From Marsupella aquatica (lineage: Eukaryota > Marchantiophyta), in assembly GCA_973895155.1 (NCBI GenBank), contig OZ316899.1:12958001-13022000 (forward strand): a stretch of DNA of 64,000 bases, written 5' to 3'. Below are positions 30,701 through 45,700 of this stretch, piece by piece (within the stretch, counting starts at the first letter, position 1; every line of letters starts with the position of its first letter). The notes under the pieces were generated by a model that searched no databases, was not told the origin of the DNA, and was given only the letters and a program-made list of their open reading frames with translations. The position numbers and the translations under genes were made by a program.

Positions 30701-33700
30701 CCTGCGCTCATCCAGTGGCTGCAAAAACTATGGGACTCTATCTTTCCGATGCCCTTTTGAGAGCTTGGTGTGGGAGCTCGCTTCATGGAGGCTACAATGC
30801 ATTGCATATTGTTTCTCACAATTTATGTTGTGGTAGTGGACTTTACTGCTTGGCCAGTGGTGGAAAAATCTGTTCTTGGAGCGGGGTGTTGTTGCTTGGA
30901 TTTTGTCGTGAATATCAGTGATCGGTGTCCACGGGGAACAACTTCCCTTTACGTACTTTTGTTCAGAGTCATGCATCCTTCTACAGTACTTCGCACCCAT
31001 TCTTGACCCATGCCATTCGTCATGAGTGGGCTTTTGTTCAACTTGATCTGAGCTGCCATGACGTTGGCTTTCATTCGCATCCGTAGGGTTTCATTTGATA
31101 CCATAAACGAAATGGTTAAATGTCATTTTCGGAAAGTAGTTGAAAATGGCATATGAGAACGGTATGTGAGAATGGGGTCAGGTTGGGCTTAGAAATTAGC
31201 ATGTTGGATCCACTCATGAGTCTGAGAGTCCTTGTCAAAGTGATGGCCATGTTGAAAGAGTAATCCGAATAACTAAGTCTTAGGATACCCTATTGGGGCA
31301 CGGGATAGACAGTACAAGGATGCAGGTCTTCCAGATGGAAAACACATAAAATAAAAGCCAAAAGGAAAAAATGAAAATGTTCAGTATTTGTCATTTGTTC
31401 TTTGGCTCAAAATGTAACCCCGTTCTCTTCTGACTTATCAGATAAGTGTTCTGACTCCGCTTATCATCATCATTGGAAATCGTTGACAAACCTAGGTACT
31501 GTGGCTTCCTAGAATCCCATGGAAGAGTACATTCGACATGAAATGCTTGCCACATAACACAAGATGCCGGGTCCAGCGTCCACGTAAAAATATTCAATTT
31601 CAAACCGTAGAAGTGAGACCCGGATTGACTCAATAAATGACCATTTTATGTTTAATTGAGATAAGCGAGATGAGATATGGTTGTCCGTGTTAGGAAATGA
31701 AAGAACAAACTGTAAGGTTTGGATCGGTGGTTGGATATCAAACTTGTATCGTCCACGGTTTTCTCTACATCGTTATTCACATGCTATCCCCTCTAGACGT
31801 GTCTTTCCGAGCCATACATGGATTGGAAGCAAATTTCCAAGGGACTTTAAGTCAGAGTCTCGGAAAAGAGCATCCCGAATATCCCTTAGACGACATAACT
31901 TTTGGCTAGAAGTTTCCAGAAGTATTGAAAATTGTCCTGATGATATCCGTCGACAATATGGAAAGATAAAGCCCGGAAATACAGTCTTTACAGGAAACCG
32001 ACTTTACCACTTTCATGGGCTAAAAACCGAGTTTACCCAGAGCTTTGTTTTGAAACGGAATGAGATGCCTCTCTGAGGTTTACAGAATCGCCAATTATAG
32101 GATTCTTGTCAGAGTTTTGATGAGGTATTATTTGGAGAGGTACCAAATTGTTGGTTGTACTTTGGTGCTTGCAAAACCCACCGTGGAACTGATTCTATTC
32201 TGTCCAGTCTGTGAGTTAATGATCTGGCAATGTGGTTAGATCTTAGTCATGAGAGAGCCAACCACGGTTCCTCTATGGTTAGACGGGCTTGATTACATTC
32301 GTCCTTTTTTGCGGGTAGCCTTCAGTTAGCGCTGTGTGAAATAGGTCAGAGATAAGTGGTTTTAAGTTGAGGAAATCCATTTTTATGATCTATTTCTTTG
32401 CAGATTTGTTAAAACCATTAGACAGGTTCCTTTGAGAACTTTGGGGGAAAAGATTACACAAGACCGGTTTCTTGAAGCTTACAGCACTTGATAATCGAAA
32501 GATTGATAGGAAAGTTGCAGCAAATTCGGAGTTCTCCCTGGAAATCGTTTTTCTTGTAAAAGTGAAGAAGGTAACCAATTGTTGGCACTAACATCGAGGG
32601 ATTTCTACTTTGGAACGAGAAAGCTCTGATGCTGTTAGGCTCTATTTTTAGATTCTTCCTTATGAAGATGCCACTCTTCTGCCACCTATCCCTAGTGAAC
32701 GGGTGCGAACGTGCTTTAAGCTGAAGGAGTTTTGCGAAATATCCAGCGTGATTGTCAAATTGAACCTGCCTTAAGCTGAAGGGGTTTGGCAAAATACCTG
32801 GTGTGATTGTCAAATTGTGATGGACTGAAATCTACACGAAAGCTGTCAGCAATTAAGGTCAAATGAATATTGGAGCTAAAGCATTGACATTGTTAGTAAC
32901 TGACATTGACTACTTCCTGACGAAACTTTAAGGAGTTATGTTTCACGGATATTTGCAAGACCTTTGATTTCATCCCGGGTCAAAGCAATGGCTGTGAAAC
33001 GGTTTTTCGGAGAGCGTGGGCGTAGACCTGGCGCCCGACTCCTTTTCTGACCGTGTGCAAATTGCAGTCGAAATACGTTTTATCCAAGGATTGACGAAAG
33101 TGTAACTCTGACACCTCAACAGGTCCAAAATATGCTGCCGTTAGACCACCTCACATAGCAATGCGGGCATCACAAGTTCAAGTTGTGTTTTGACTCTACA
33201 ACGACTGCACTTAGCACACACGTCCTCTACAACCTCCCTCCGCAGATGCATCTGGAAATACTTCAGGTTGAACAGGAATCTAACAGTTTCATGGGTATCT
33301 TGTCAAAGGAAATTGGATCACAGGTCACGTAGGTGGCAAGTACTGTGGCTAAACTGTGCGGTAACACAAGAGAGGTAGTGAATCACAGCCTCTCATAACT
33401 ACATCCTAGCAACAGTTTAGCTCTTGTATCTAGAGGAAGAGAGTATTATCTGTTTTAAGTTTTTGGCTGACATCCTAGTCTTCCACTTCATGTATATTGC
33501 CCAAATCTTGGATGTGTGGACTGTAGCGTTCACTCCACCGTTACTTCGACGTAGTTTTGCCTGTCAAACACAGAGTAGTCCTTGCTAGACCGTGGATAGG
33601 AATTTGTTCATAATCTGTAACAACTTACAAAAAGGTACGGCTGACATATCCCATGAAGCAGGTATGTCCACATTGCAATCTAGCAGAAGTAGGTCATGAA

Positions 33701-36700
33701 TGGCATTTCCTCTCCACCTGTGTGTAGCATTATGTAGCAAGATTTCTCTCCAACATGGACCGTTCACCAACCTCATGCTAATGGTAGCTATCGTCTGAGC
33801 GCGCACAGATCTATGCCAAGTATTTCTCAAGGACTATGCTAGAGAGAAAGGACGCCCCCGGAGATATGATGAAAAGTCTTTCAGAGTTTTCGAGCTGCCT
33901 GTAATGGTCATGTACTTGCTTTGTTTGAGACCGTGGACTGTGAAATCATTCATTCCTTGATGGTCAATGGTAGAGCTGCTATTGCTCGACCCTGCACAAG
34001 ATTGCTAGAGATTAGAAGTGTAAATGAAAGGCAGGTCACACAGGCCCAGTCTTTTCACGAGACAGGCCATTTCAGGTTTGCAATGTGGGTGTAGTTGATG
34101 GTGACCACCATTTCGCATTAGAGGTCGCAAGCACAACATGACTAGGGTGGTTTTCTGTTACCTGTTTAGATAGCTCCCGGACTTGAATATATACAGCAGA
34201 TGCTCTACAGCAAGCACAGTATTTGAAAGTTTTGCGAATGATGATCAGCTTTTTGGACGAAAATCGTTGAGATTGTTTGGACTTTGAAGCTGACAAGGCC
34301 CACCTTCATCTTTGACGGGATTTGGTCTTTGTTTGTTTGTCCTGCGAAGAGGCAGGGCAGACTGGAAATACTTCGATGGCATACGTTTCCATTCCAGTTG
34401 CCTTCTCCTTGTCACGTGAGGTCTCCGTACGACCTTCACTGATGTGGCCAAAGTCAGCTGTCCTTTTAGGAATTGGAGAAACATGTTGCAGAGTAATAAT
34501 ACTTTGCCAGAAGCCAAAAGCTGTGGTCTCTTGAGGCAACTGGTTGTCAGGGTCTGGTGGTGAATCTCTTCTCCCCTTGGCACTGATCTATATAGCATAG
34601 TATAAGGTGTTGTCCAAATATGGACTCGGAGGACCTTTATCTCAGAGATTACTCCAGAAGCCAGCTTGATTGTGCCCAGTAATGTCACAAGAGCACCCAT
34701 CAGCCGATGAACTGGGCGTGACTGTGGAAGTACTTGATATGTAAGAAAGCACATTTTTCATGAGTCGTGTGCTGTGAAGTGGCAGTGTCGACGTACAACG
34801 CAGGGTCTATCCCTGGAGGAACGGCAAGTGCACTTAAAGTGCGGGCGGGAGATTTCACTCGCGGAAGTGCTCTTCCTTCAGATTCTATGCCCGTTGACCC
34901 ATTGCTTAATGCGATGGCTCATCTTTCAAACTTTGAGGCATACTTGTATTCCTGATGGCTGCTTGGCGCTCCAGCAGTGGCCAATTGTTGAAATAGGAGC
35001 ATATGCTGGAAACATGATGAGGGTCCCATTTTCTCGTTCCTACAGTTTCAAGGTGACGAGGTTCTCCTTGAGATGCATCTGGAGCCCCTCGTCGTTTGTC
35101 ATAAGCATCCGAGACAAAGAAGTCCAATGCAGATGGGCAAAGTGAGAGCAACGAGCAACTGATATGATGTGCACTGTTATGAGCGAGACGATTTGTGATG
35201 TTAAGAGCAGAGTGACGTTGCACTGGTCCAAGTTTGAAATTCTGCCACGGCCTGTAGGAGGTAGTGGGATAGTATCGCCTCTGTAGGTTGAATATTGTTT
35301 CCAGTAGACGCCTCAGCTTCTCTTCCAGTAGTAGCAGCAGTAGTACGTGTTGTAGTTGTAGTGGCGGGTTGTGGAGTAGGTGAAGGACTAGGTCTGATTC
35401 CTGTTACAATTATAATGTGGTAGAGGGTTGCCTACCGATACTGGTTACACGACTGGATGCTTCCAGACATGGAAGTGATTGCCGTCCATTAAGGAAATTT
35501 GGATCTGGTTTTGACTTAATAGTCGAAATGGGAGGTAATCTTTTAGAACATCGAAGGAGGAAGAAGTGTAAATCATACTCGTAACATCAGAGAAGACGAT
35601 CTTCAGAGGATTCAATAGGATAGAAATTGCTAACGAGCAGCCTAAGTTGCAGATCCAACCTAGTTTAGTGTGAGTTTGCAACGATAGATCTCCACGAAGA
35701 GGTAATTGGATCCGAGGCAAATTTATCCAGAAAATTGCTACACTAGAGTGAAATGTGCCCGAGTTTTGAGCAATCTGGTATGTATTCATTTTTGGGTACA
35801 TAATTTCAGATGTGCAGAATTTTGGCTGTGACGATGTGTAGATTGTAAATATCTGGCTTGTGTGCCGTTATGTCTTGAAAGACATGGGTTGCTGAGGTAC
35901 CTCTGAAAGTTATGCGTGTGGACTATGTCCAGGTACTATCTCCATTTCCTGCTAGTATATTCACTCTTTTTTTCTCGTTTTCTGCCATCTGTATTTAAAA
36001 GCTTCCGCTTCTATGATATAATAATTGTTACTGTCCATAGCAGATACCAGTCATAGTGGGGCCTGTTCAGTTTATAACCCACAGTTGTGAGGCCTTGGTT
36101 ACCTCAGAATCATCGCGGTATGTTGCTTTGGTGGTCTGGATACGGCAAGAGAAAGCTCTGTGCGTACCAAGCTTCTTCATATGCTAAATGGGGGACAGAA
36201 GGTGGAGACTGTGGGTCTCCGCTGATAATTCTAAAGATTGAGCGAACGTGATCGCATATGAAGTGGAGGATACAATTCTCAGACAATCGTGTAAGAGAAG
36301 CTTCTGGATCATTGCCTGCCTTCTTACCAGTTTTAGATGAATTGGAGTTGGTCTCACATCTCTTCATGATCTCTTGGATCAAGGTTCAGTTCAGAATGAT
36401 CCATCTATGCCCGCGGCATGCAGGACAGTGCTGTCCTAAAAGCGTGTCTCTCTTCCGGATTTAGTATTTCAAGTCCACAGGGCACATTTTCTATATAACG
36501 TATGTGAGCAGGCTGTACACATCATGTTCACTGGATCGAGTTTGCAGCAAATAAGTACGATTCTGAACTGGTAGAGATCAACTTTTATACCTCTTATGAA
36601 GCAAAATGGATTCAGCACAGACAAAAAGTTGAACGTATCTGTAGCCTTCCTAGATATGAGTAGGGTATAATATGGGTTGAGAAGAGTTGTAATGGGCAGA

Positions 36701-39700
36701 CGCTTTAAAGGTTCTTATGTTTTGTTGCGGAGATCATGATATTGATCATTGTAGCAGGCTTTTCAGAGTGTCATTTGGCAGTTGGCAAGCTTGCTTCACA
36801 CATACTGTAAACTTGGTGAACTCAGAGAAGCCCTGGTTGGTGTGAAGTGGACCTCAAGCTCTGGGGCAGGTGGGTTGCCAATTTCCCGAAGGAAGTCGCA
36901 TGGCCGCAGGTCTAGAGTTTAGTCAAATGCTTTTGGTGAATCTTCAAAGTAGCAATCAGAGTGCAGGATTTGGAGTTCATCCCTTGATGTTGTGGGTTTC
37001 AGGATATCATAAATGACATTAGAGTTCATCTAGACATGGGGTTGAGAGTGGCCTCTCGGTGGTCCCCTCAGCCAATAGATTGAAGGCCCTGTCCAGAATG
37101 GATCCAGTCAATCTCGAAGATTTTAACTTTCGTCCGTCTTTGATTTTGGAACGGAGTTTAGGGTTTCCATTGAGGAGGCAGGCCTTTCAAATAATTCTGT
37201 ATGAACATCACGAGCGATTGGTGGAGGTATTCTTGCTTTCCTTCGTGCGAGAATTCAAGTTTGCAGCTAATTAAGACCAGGGAGTCTATAACAGAAAAGA
37301 CGAGATAGGACTCGTGTAGGATTGAAGAATCTTGGATATACTCAGGATCTATTGAGCATTTAGCGCAAACAGTCTTTCAATATCTGTGAACGGTGGACTA
37401 GAGGTGCAGGATTTTAACCTTAAGATTTGCTGCAAAAGTCCAATGGTTACCTATTCTCCTGATATCGGGAAGTAAGGGTCGTTTGTTGTATGGTCTAAAC
37501 CCGACAAAGCTTCTTGCGTTACAAGTTGCAGATCAAGGTGTTTTTGGTCAGCTTATACTCCTGATCAAACCATGTCCTTCTTCGATAATTTAAATGTGCA
37601 CTATGTTTTGTCCTGAGAGATCTCTCTCTGGTGGCATTCAGGCTTCAACCCTGACGTTGACGTAAGAACCGAAGATAGAATGTGTGGACTAGCTTGAGAA
37701 TGTTGGAGAGACATACGTTAGAGCACTGGCTCACTTACGTGCATGCATTACCGATGAGAGGTTTGCTATAGGCTGGATGTGAGATACTAGAAAGACCACA
37801 GCAGAATAAGGGTCGAATGCTGAAATTCTAGCCGTCTTTCTCTTTAGCCACGTTCCTGATCACGACATTGCGATTTTGGTCAAGAGTTCCTTCGTGGATT
37901 TTTTGAGCTCGATTTGATGAGCTAAAAAAGGACGAAGGTTAATATGGGTGATATCCACATATTAGGCTTTGCCTGTACATGAATTACATGAAACAAGGCT
38001 TCTCATATCAGCCCTTCATCAATAATATTTCTGTGCAACTTGTCCCATATCGATATCTACCTGGGGCATAAATGTTCCCACCTGGAAGATAAGTTGAAGC
38101 TGGTGGAGGACATGGTAGAACAGTAGTAGCATACAGAACGCGTTTCCGTGGGTTGTACACCCAAAACTTCTTAGCTCTGTGTTCGACCCCGGAAGGATCT
38201 ATGGAGCTGAAATGTGAAGACCTGTCATGAACCAACCTGGCACAATCAGAGTTGCATGTATCTCTAAAAGTGTAAATTGCAGCTGGCAAAGAAGTAAAAG
38301 ACAAATTAAGAAGGCCTGGCATTACCTAGGACCATAGGTCATTCTGCCGGTGTAATGACCTATGGTCGTAGGTAATGCCAGGCCTTTTTAACAGGTCCCA
38401 AACCTAATTGTCAGATTGTAAAAACAAAGGGGATGTTAGGTAACATGGTTTAGACACTGTATACTATATACGAAACGGTAAATATTGTGCAAACTATATA
38501 TCTCGATCATATATTCTGTCAATAGGTGTATTCCATTTCATTCTAGTTTTTTCAAAGAGGTCCGCACCAACTTGCAAATTTTTCATTTCCAAATCAAAGA
38601 TTGGTAAAGTTTTGCAATTCTCGGATTCCTTTCTGTCGACAATTAAGTTTTCTTCAAAAAGCTTTCTTCCCCTTCCCCCCCCGGATTTGCCGATTTTTCA
38701 TTTTCTGATTTGAGCTCGGTCTCCCTGAATTTGTAAACGTAGTTCTGCAGGAGTTACGTAGATTGGTCTCTGTGATGAAATGAGAAGTCTGGTTGTGATA
38801 CTTAGAACTGACCACTTCTTGGCTTTCTCCAGATATACGATCTGGCTAGTGGGGCGTAGAAAACTTTTATTGGTTTCTTACAGCCTGCCGTGCCAGATGG
38901 TTCCGACTCTGTCTTCTGTGTATTTGACATTTGGGATTGCAGTCTACAAAGCTTTGTTGTGCATGCCCTTGCGAATGTCTGCGTTGCTGAAGTCTCCTGC
39001 AAGTCTCCAAAGCGTGCGTAGCCTGGGGGTTTTTAGGTGGGTCTTTCGTGCCGTACCGCCTTGCTAGCTATACATTGCTTCTTTACTGTTTGCGAGACTT
39101 TCACGGAAGTGGGATGTTGTCCACTCGAAGACAGTGCCCCAGGTTTCCTGAATTAGAAATCATCTTGGCTCCTATCACCTAAATATCTTGCGAGTTGCAG
39201 GCCGTTCTTCTGTTTCTGTTGTTAATCAAACGATGCATTAGCAATGAGGCAACTGGATGAGGACTTCTTTGAATGTCCAGAAGTAGCAATTGACACAGAT
39301 GCTTCAGATTGTTCTCTGAGGATCACAGTAGTTGCCGTCTTAGGGCAGAGGGGTGGGTCCAGAGATTTACTTTTGGATGGGACAGGAGATCGTTTCAGAT
39401 TTGGCGGTGAGGTAGAGGGGAGAGGTGGAGTGAATAGTTAGTGGTGATCACATTTAATCTTAAAGCTGGTCATGTGAAAACCAGAAAACAGGTGACCTGA
39501 GTGCCTCGTGAGATTTGGCCAGTGCAGTTTGGCCACACAGCAAGCCATTGCTTGACCAAGGTCGGGGATAGAGGACCTATAGAAGAGGTACCTGCCAAAC
39601 TTGTGGGGTTGTTGGTTGCTGAGATATTCCCGCCTGAAGATAGGTCTTTGGTCGCTGAGAGATTCCGGCCTGAATATAGGTCAGTGGACATTTGGAAAAC

Positions 39701-42700
39701 TCGTCTTCTATGTCGATATTCTTTTCGATTAGATGATGTATTTATCCAATGGACAAGGCTGGCGGATGCTCAGTGGACATGCTAAATCACTCAGGAGAGG
39801 CATGTGTTCACAAAATTGAGATAGTTTATCCCTCAGTTATTGTGGGAAACACAATTCTTCTTTTCGACGTTGAATGTAGCTGGGTGAATCCTGTAGTGGA
39901 GACCACCATGCTGCAGTAAACAAGTCTTTGTTCTTTCTTGATTTTTACCAACGTGAATGTACGAGGAGATGCAAATTTAAGGAAGCTAGGAATGGGGAAA
40001 GATGTGTTTCCGTGGACATATCTTCAATTCCTTTGGATTCAATATAGGTTCAATACAGGGTTTTGTTCTGGTTGCTATTTTTCGGGCACTATTTGGAATC
40101 ATAGTAGAGCGGTCTGATGGAATCCAGATTTGACGGAACATAGGATCTAAGGCCTGTCCGGCTCAGGACGGGATAGTAAGAATTTGATCACAATCCAAAA
40201 GCTCTCAGCGTTTTCAAGGAAATGTATTTCCCATTGGTGATACTCAAATTAACTGAGGATTTCCAGTTTCAATGTACGTGAAAGCATCCGTGATGATATC
40301 TTATTGATGCAGAGGAATCTGTTGGATCTATCAGAGACTAGGAAATTTTCTTGATAGATGTTACCGGACGGCCACCAAGAATGTGATGCCCTGGAAACTT
40401 CCTGCAAATGATGTTAGTTTCATTACCAGAATTGTGGGGAAGGCATCGTCGGCCACGTAAAGTGGCAGAGGTCTTTCTGCTGTAAGATTCCCTCTCAGAA
40501 GCCAAAATACCACATTGGAGTGGCTATTTTGGCGGTAGTTGTACTCTAATTGCTAAAGTTTTAACATCTTGTGAGAAGGTTTTGTGATGTTCACAAAGCA
40601 TTAGATGAGTAGATTTGAACTGGTTGTTTCGTCAACAGGAGCTGAAATTGTTATCCGAAGATTAATTCTAAGGTACTGCTTTGAGACACCAGTTTGGCTC
40701 TTAACGCTGAAGTTGTACTCCTGTTCCTTTAGACTAGTCGTTTTTATAGCACCGTGCTGTAGAGCTTGGCAAAGAGCGGGCTTACCGTACTCCCTCTGTA
40801 CTTTGCAGGTGCAGATCCTTTGTTATACATTGGATGAACGTGCTGGATTGCTAACCTAAGGGGTGGCCTTCCAAGAAAGCTGGATTGAATAGTTATGGAA
40901 TCAGAAAGCTAGGCATAAAGTTTCCATGGCCTGTATTGTAGCTTGCGTTGTACTTAGATGCACACTAGAGTTCTGAAGCTTGAGCGCCTCCCGCAGAATT
41001 TCCATTGTTGGCGGAAATTCCCCATGTTCAAGGTGGTTAAGAGCCAGGGATCTGTTGGAGGAGCATTCTGATCATCCAGCAGTGAGGTAAAGTGAGTTTC
41101 CAAACATTTTATTTGAGTAGCTATTTCTGCCTCAAAATTTCGTCCAAAGTCATAAAGAATTCTGTTCCTCAAGGAGGTTGCAGTTGTGTTTTGCAATTTA
41201 TGCTGGTTCTTTGCGATTGGAGTTCTGGAGAGTTAGATGTTATCTTCTTCAGTGATTGCAGCTATTCATAAACTTGTGGGCATTGTGCATGACTGACAAA
41301 TCGCACTCAATAAGATTTGTTTGGGAAGCGATTTTTCGCACCTATTGCTGAGCCTTCTCTGGGGGAACGAGATTGGGTTGTAGCATACGGAGGATCCTCT
41401 GGGTTAAGTTGACGTGCTCAAACGCATTTCTACTGTAATGGACTAAATATGGTTTTGAAAAGTGCATACAGTACTTGTGTTCAGGTGAAGTGGAATCTTT
41501 TGCATAAGGACTGATAGTTTGCAAATCTAAGCGCTGCAAGGGATTGGAATACAGTGTCTAGTGACCGACCCTTCGTGGAAAGGGGCGTTCTGTTTGAGCT
41601 TCTCTATTCACCTGTAGTGAATACTAAGTAATTTTGGTCTTTGTTACTGCCTATCCTTGTGGATCCCAGTATTATGAGAAAATTTTGGCGTGATGGAACC
41701 TTTTAGTTCAAATTGAGCTCAGTTTCAAGTCCTCGGAACCAGAAATAGTGCAGGAGGCAGAAAGTACAGGAAAGCAAGAAAATTGCCATTTGGGAGGGAA
41801 AGGTAGCTTTGTCAGGGTTTACACAAACGCTAATACTAATTGTTATTAATGAGCTTCGAGAATTTTCCTTTGTGTTAGAACGTAATGGAATTCCTTTATA
41901 TCTGCGAAGGTATACGAACATGTCGAGACAAGCTCATGAGTGACTTCGTGGTTTGATAACAACCGGTTATGCTTTTCGTTTTGCTGCATACTATGATCTC
42001 AAAGCCTATTTTTAGTGAGTGTTGTTTAGAAAGGCAGACTGGGAGTATGGAGGATCAAGGTACTCTCATTTGATGGCTTGCAGTGGCGAGCATCACTGAC
42101 TGTGTCTCGTTCTTCTGAAACTAGAGATCTTCGAGTCTGCTGGTACTAAATTACCTGTATTGTAAGCTACAAACAATATGTGTTGGTCTTAATGATTTGT
42201 ATGACTTGCAGTATTCACTGCCACTGTTGTGGTGAGTTACAGAGATCTCACTATCTAGAGTTTTTCTTCAAGTCTTCTTTGATAGTAAAATTAGGGGCGA
42301 GGGAGATGAAGTTGAAGAAACGGAAAAGCCAGCGGTCAAGAATCAACAAACATTTCTCAAAATGGGGCACGAGGGAATGAATGGTGTCATGGAATGGCCA
42401 AAGTATTCAAACTACGGGCTGCTTGTGAGTTGTGTTCTGTAAGGATTTTAAGCAAACCTACGAGGTCAAACGGACAATAGTTCTTGTCTTTTACAAGTTT
42501 CCAAAGCTGGCTATCTTTTCTTTTGCAATTGAAAGTCCAGAGTATATCACCCAGGTTCTAAAAGAACATGACTAGCTGCTAGGATAGCCCGGGCAGAGAT
42601 TTGACACGGGAAGGGACAGCTTGACACGACAAAATCTGCTCTGACAAGTGGGACGAGGAACTTCTTCTTCGTCTTCTTTCTTCTTCTTCTTCTTCTTAAG

Positions 42701-45700
42701 GCAGCTTACCTTTATAGAAACTGGATCAGGAACCAAAGCGCCCAATCTGGTGCCTCGTGTGGGGAAATAAAGAATTTGATCATTCTAGGTAGATAGAAGC
42801 TCAATTTCTAAACTGATGCCGGGATGATAAATACAAATCTTGCGTTTCTGACTCTGATGTGAGAATCTCACAGGATGCGAAATGTTAGTCATATATGTTC
42901 CAACTCTGGCGGATTGCTTCTCTGCCTAACAGAATGGTTTGTCCATACAACGACCTAGCATAGGTCAAGGATGAACACCCGTTCACTTTCTGGTTGTCAC
43001 TACATATCAAGTGGGTTGTAGTGTGGTCTCTTCACGTGCCTTCCGCACAGAGAACCTCACCTACCGTGCCGTTGGCACCAAACTTGTAAGATGTCTCGCG
43101 TTAGAGCTACAACAGGATATTAAAAAAAAATGATGCATGCACACAATGATGAAGTACAATAGTTGCTCTCTCGCGATCCCAAGCGAAATGATGCGGCCCA
43201 CAATTCTTGAAAGTCTCCTGGTATTTTTTCCTGCTTATACTCACCATTGTCCCGAGAGGTACGGCCGTTACACACCCTCTAATTTCGGGTCCTCGGCATA
43301 TCCTTTATTGATTTCTGGTCCTCGAGTTCAGAATGGATATATTATCCAAAGTTGTGGACGGTTGTTATATCAACACAGTTGCTTCCATGTTGGCTTTGGT
43401 GGTATTGTTGTTCGGTTTGAGTAAATGACCCAGACCCGTGAGGGCGAATAGCATGAGAAGAAAAGGAATGTCAACTAAACTAAACGAAACGAACGAAGTG
43501 GCAGTAACACCTAGATAATGAGAGGCTCTACATCTGACATCAATGATCTGTTCTTCTGTCTCTCGATTGAATTATGTTGGGAAAGGCTTGCAAAAAATCT
43601 TGATGAGTGTGTATCGTCGATTAAGAATATTACACGTTTTGTATCAGAACGTCAGGGTGTGACTTAGAATCGCCACTTGTTCCTACCTTGTTCATATGTG
43701 GCAAATAGCTCGTAGATGACGCTCAAACCGTCGGCTTGGTATCAAAATTGGGAAGAGGAACGTCATTGGCATAAGAATGGCCAGGAGCTCATTGATCTGG
43801 TCATGATGTTTGACTCATTGGATAGGGCCATAGGTAGGCTCATGCTTATCCAAGGTACTTCCAATGTAGGGGTACCAACAACAACAGATCATATTGCGTC
43901 ATATCATGAGGCCGACCGTGGAGTATGTCGCGTAAATTTTGTTTGAAAATATTAATAGCAGTGTATCCTGGAGGGCCAGCTCACTAACAGATCTGTTTCT
44001 CGTCTAAGGGCAGTCCTTAGTCTGGATTCCTCCCATCCGACGGCGAAAACTCAATGTGGACTATCTATTCTGAACTGGACTAATTTAAGTACCTTTCACG
44101 TATTAAGCTCGACAATTACAGGAAAGGCAGCAGGATCAACTATAATCAAGGTATCCTTTTCCCTACTAGAAGATAAGTCTGCCGATCATTACTGGAGGTC
44201 TTCAGCAGTTTTCCCGTCTTGGGAGTACTGTCTTCATCTGCAGATCGTTTGACTTCTGGTCTTCTCCTGTCTTTGTTTCACTATCTTTGCATCAAGAAGA
44301 ACTGCTTTAGATAGATATTGAAATAAATGGATAGGTCTTATCGCTCACAATGTCCCTGGGGACATAGCACAGATTGTAGAGTACGCGAAATAATTTAGGG
44401 TGTACGGTTTCGTAGCAGGAATGTAAACTGTCCTAGTCAATGTTAAGTGTCCCTTTGGCATACTGTCTGACCATACTTCACGAGCTGTGATAAATTGCGT
44501 TTATAAAGAAATTCAAGTTATCCTTTTTTGTTTCTCTACCTGTTTGTCTTATCACTGAAGCATGTTGGTTGTGCTATGGATTTACTATTAAGTGTGGTTG
44601 CAATCACCCTTTGGCAATGATCATAGACTCTGGTCCCCTTCTGTCACCGAGAGCTTTTCTGACTTGGACGCTAGGCAGCCCTGAAAATTTTGTTGCCGCT
44701 TGATAAAGCACCATGTACTCAGATGTAATTCTTCAGAATGCCAAATCCTTGTTTACCATCGCGTAAGATTAAGAAGAGGCATTATCAAGAATTCCATTTT
44801 GTCTGTCAATGCATCGTAATCTGCAGCCGTCTCTGAATACAAGCTTTAAAAATGTGTGAGTGTTTTCTTAGAGCTAAATCAATGAATTTAAAGTCCACTG
44901 GTGAGCTGCTGCTTTGGTCCCTATGGCAATGACCTGTGTGTGGCTCTGCATTTTTCTCGAAATTTTAGAGACCTTTTTTTGACGCAAATTAAACTCACTG
45001 ATTAGGGTTGGGTTGATACAAATGTACAAAGTGCAAGAACAGCTAAAAACAATTTACAACGAAATTTAAATATGATGTGGTTTACTGATTTGATCTTCGT
45101 GCATAATTTCACGGTTCTCGTTCCTCGTTCTTTATCTGGCTCTGGCAATTGCCTCGATTAGTTTTCCTCAGCAGCTGTGATCTTCGTAGGCGAGTTGTGG
45201 CATTCTTAAATTCCTGCTCGAAAGGGCATTGGACATTGGACTTGTCATGTTTGCACAAGTAAACAGTTTTCTTACGAGTGCAAGCACATTTACTAGTTTA
45301 CAATATCATAATTGGAACTATCCTAGTTTCTTGACCGAGGCTTCTTTGCATGAGATTGGCTGTGAAATGACTCCTTCACGTTGATGACCTCCGTAGAGTG
45401 TGCGCACCTGTTCGACCTTGTGCGATCTAGTGTCCAGACATCTCAGTTTGGTACCGGTGAGTATGGTTAGCTTCAATTGCCATTTTGCCAGCCAAGTTTT
45501 TGCATATTAGACGATGCTTTGCCATGGGTATCTCATTCAAGCATTAGATGAGCCCTGGAAGAAGAATGTTTTAATTAGCCATTCTGTATTCTGGCCAGAA
45601 TACTTGCTGAGATGCCGCTCAGAATTTGGATGGTTCCTCGGAATAATGTCTTCCACTCCTTTCAGCTGGTGATTCCACACTTCTTGTGTTGCCGAATTCT

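Noticed and set aside
34245-34754. A 169-codon minus ORF within the MADS intron
   Set aside because: Longest in the intron, but it has no recognisable motif, and frames of this length are expected by chance in 21 kb.
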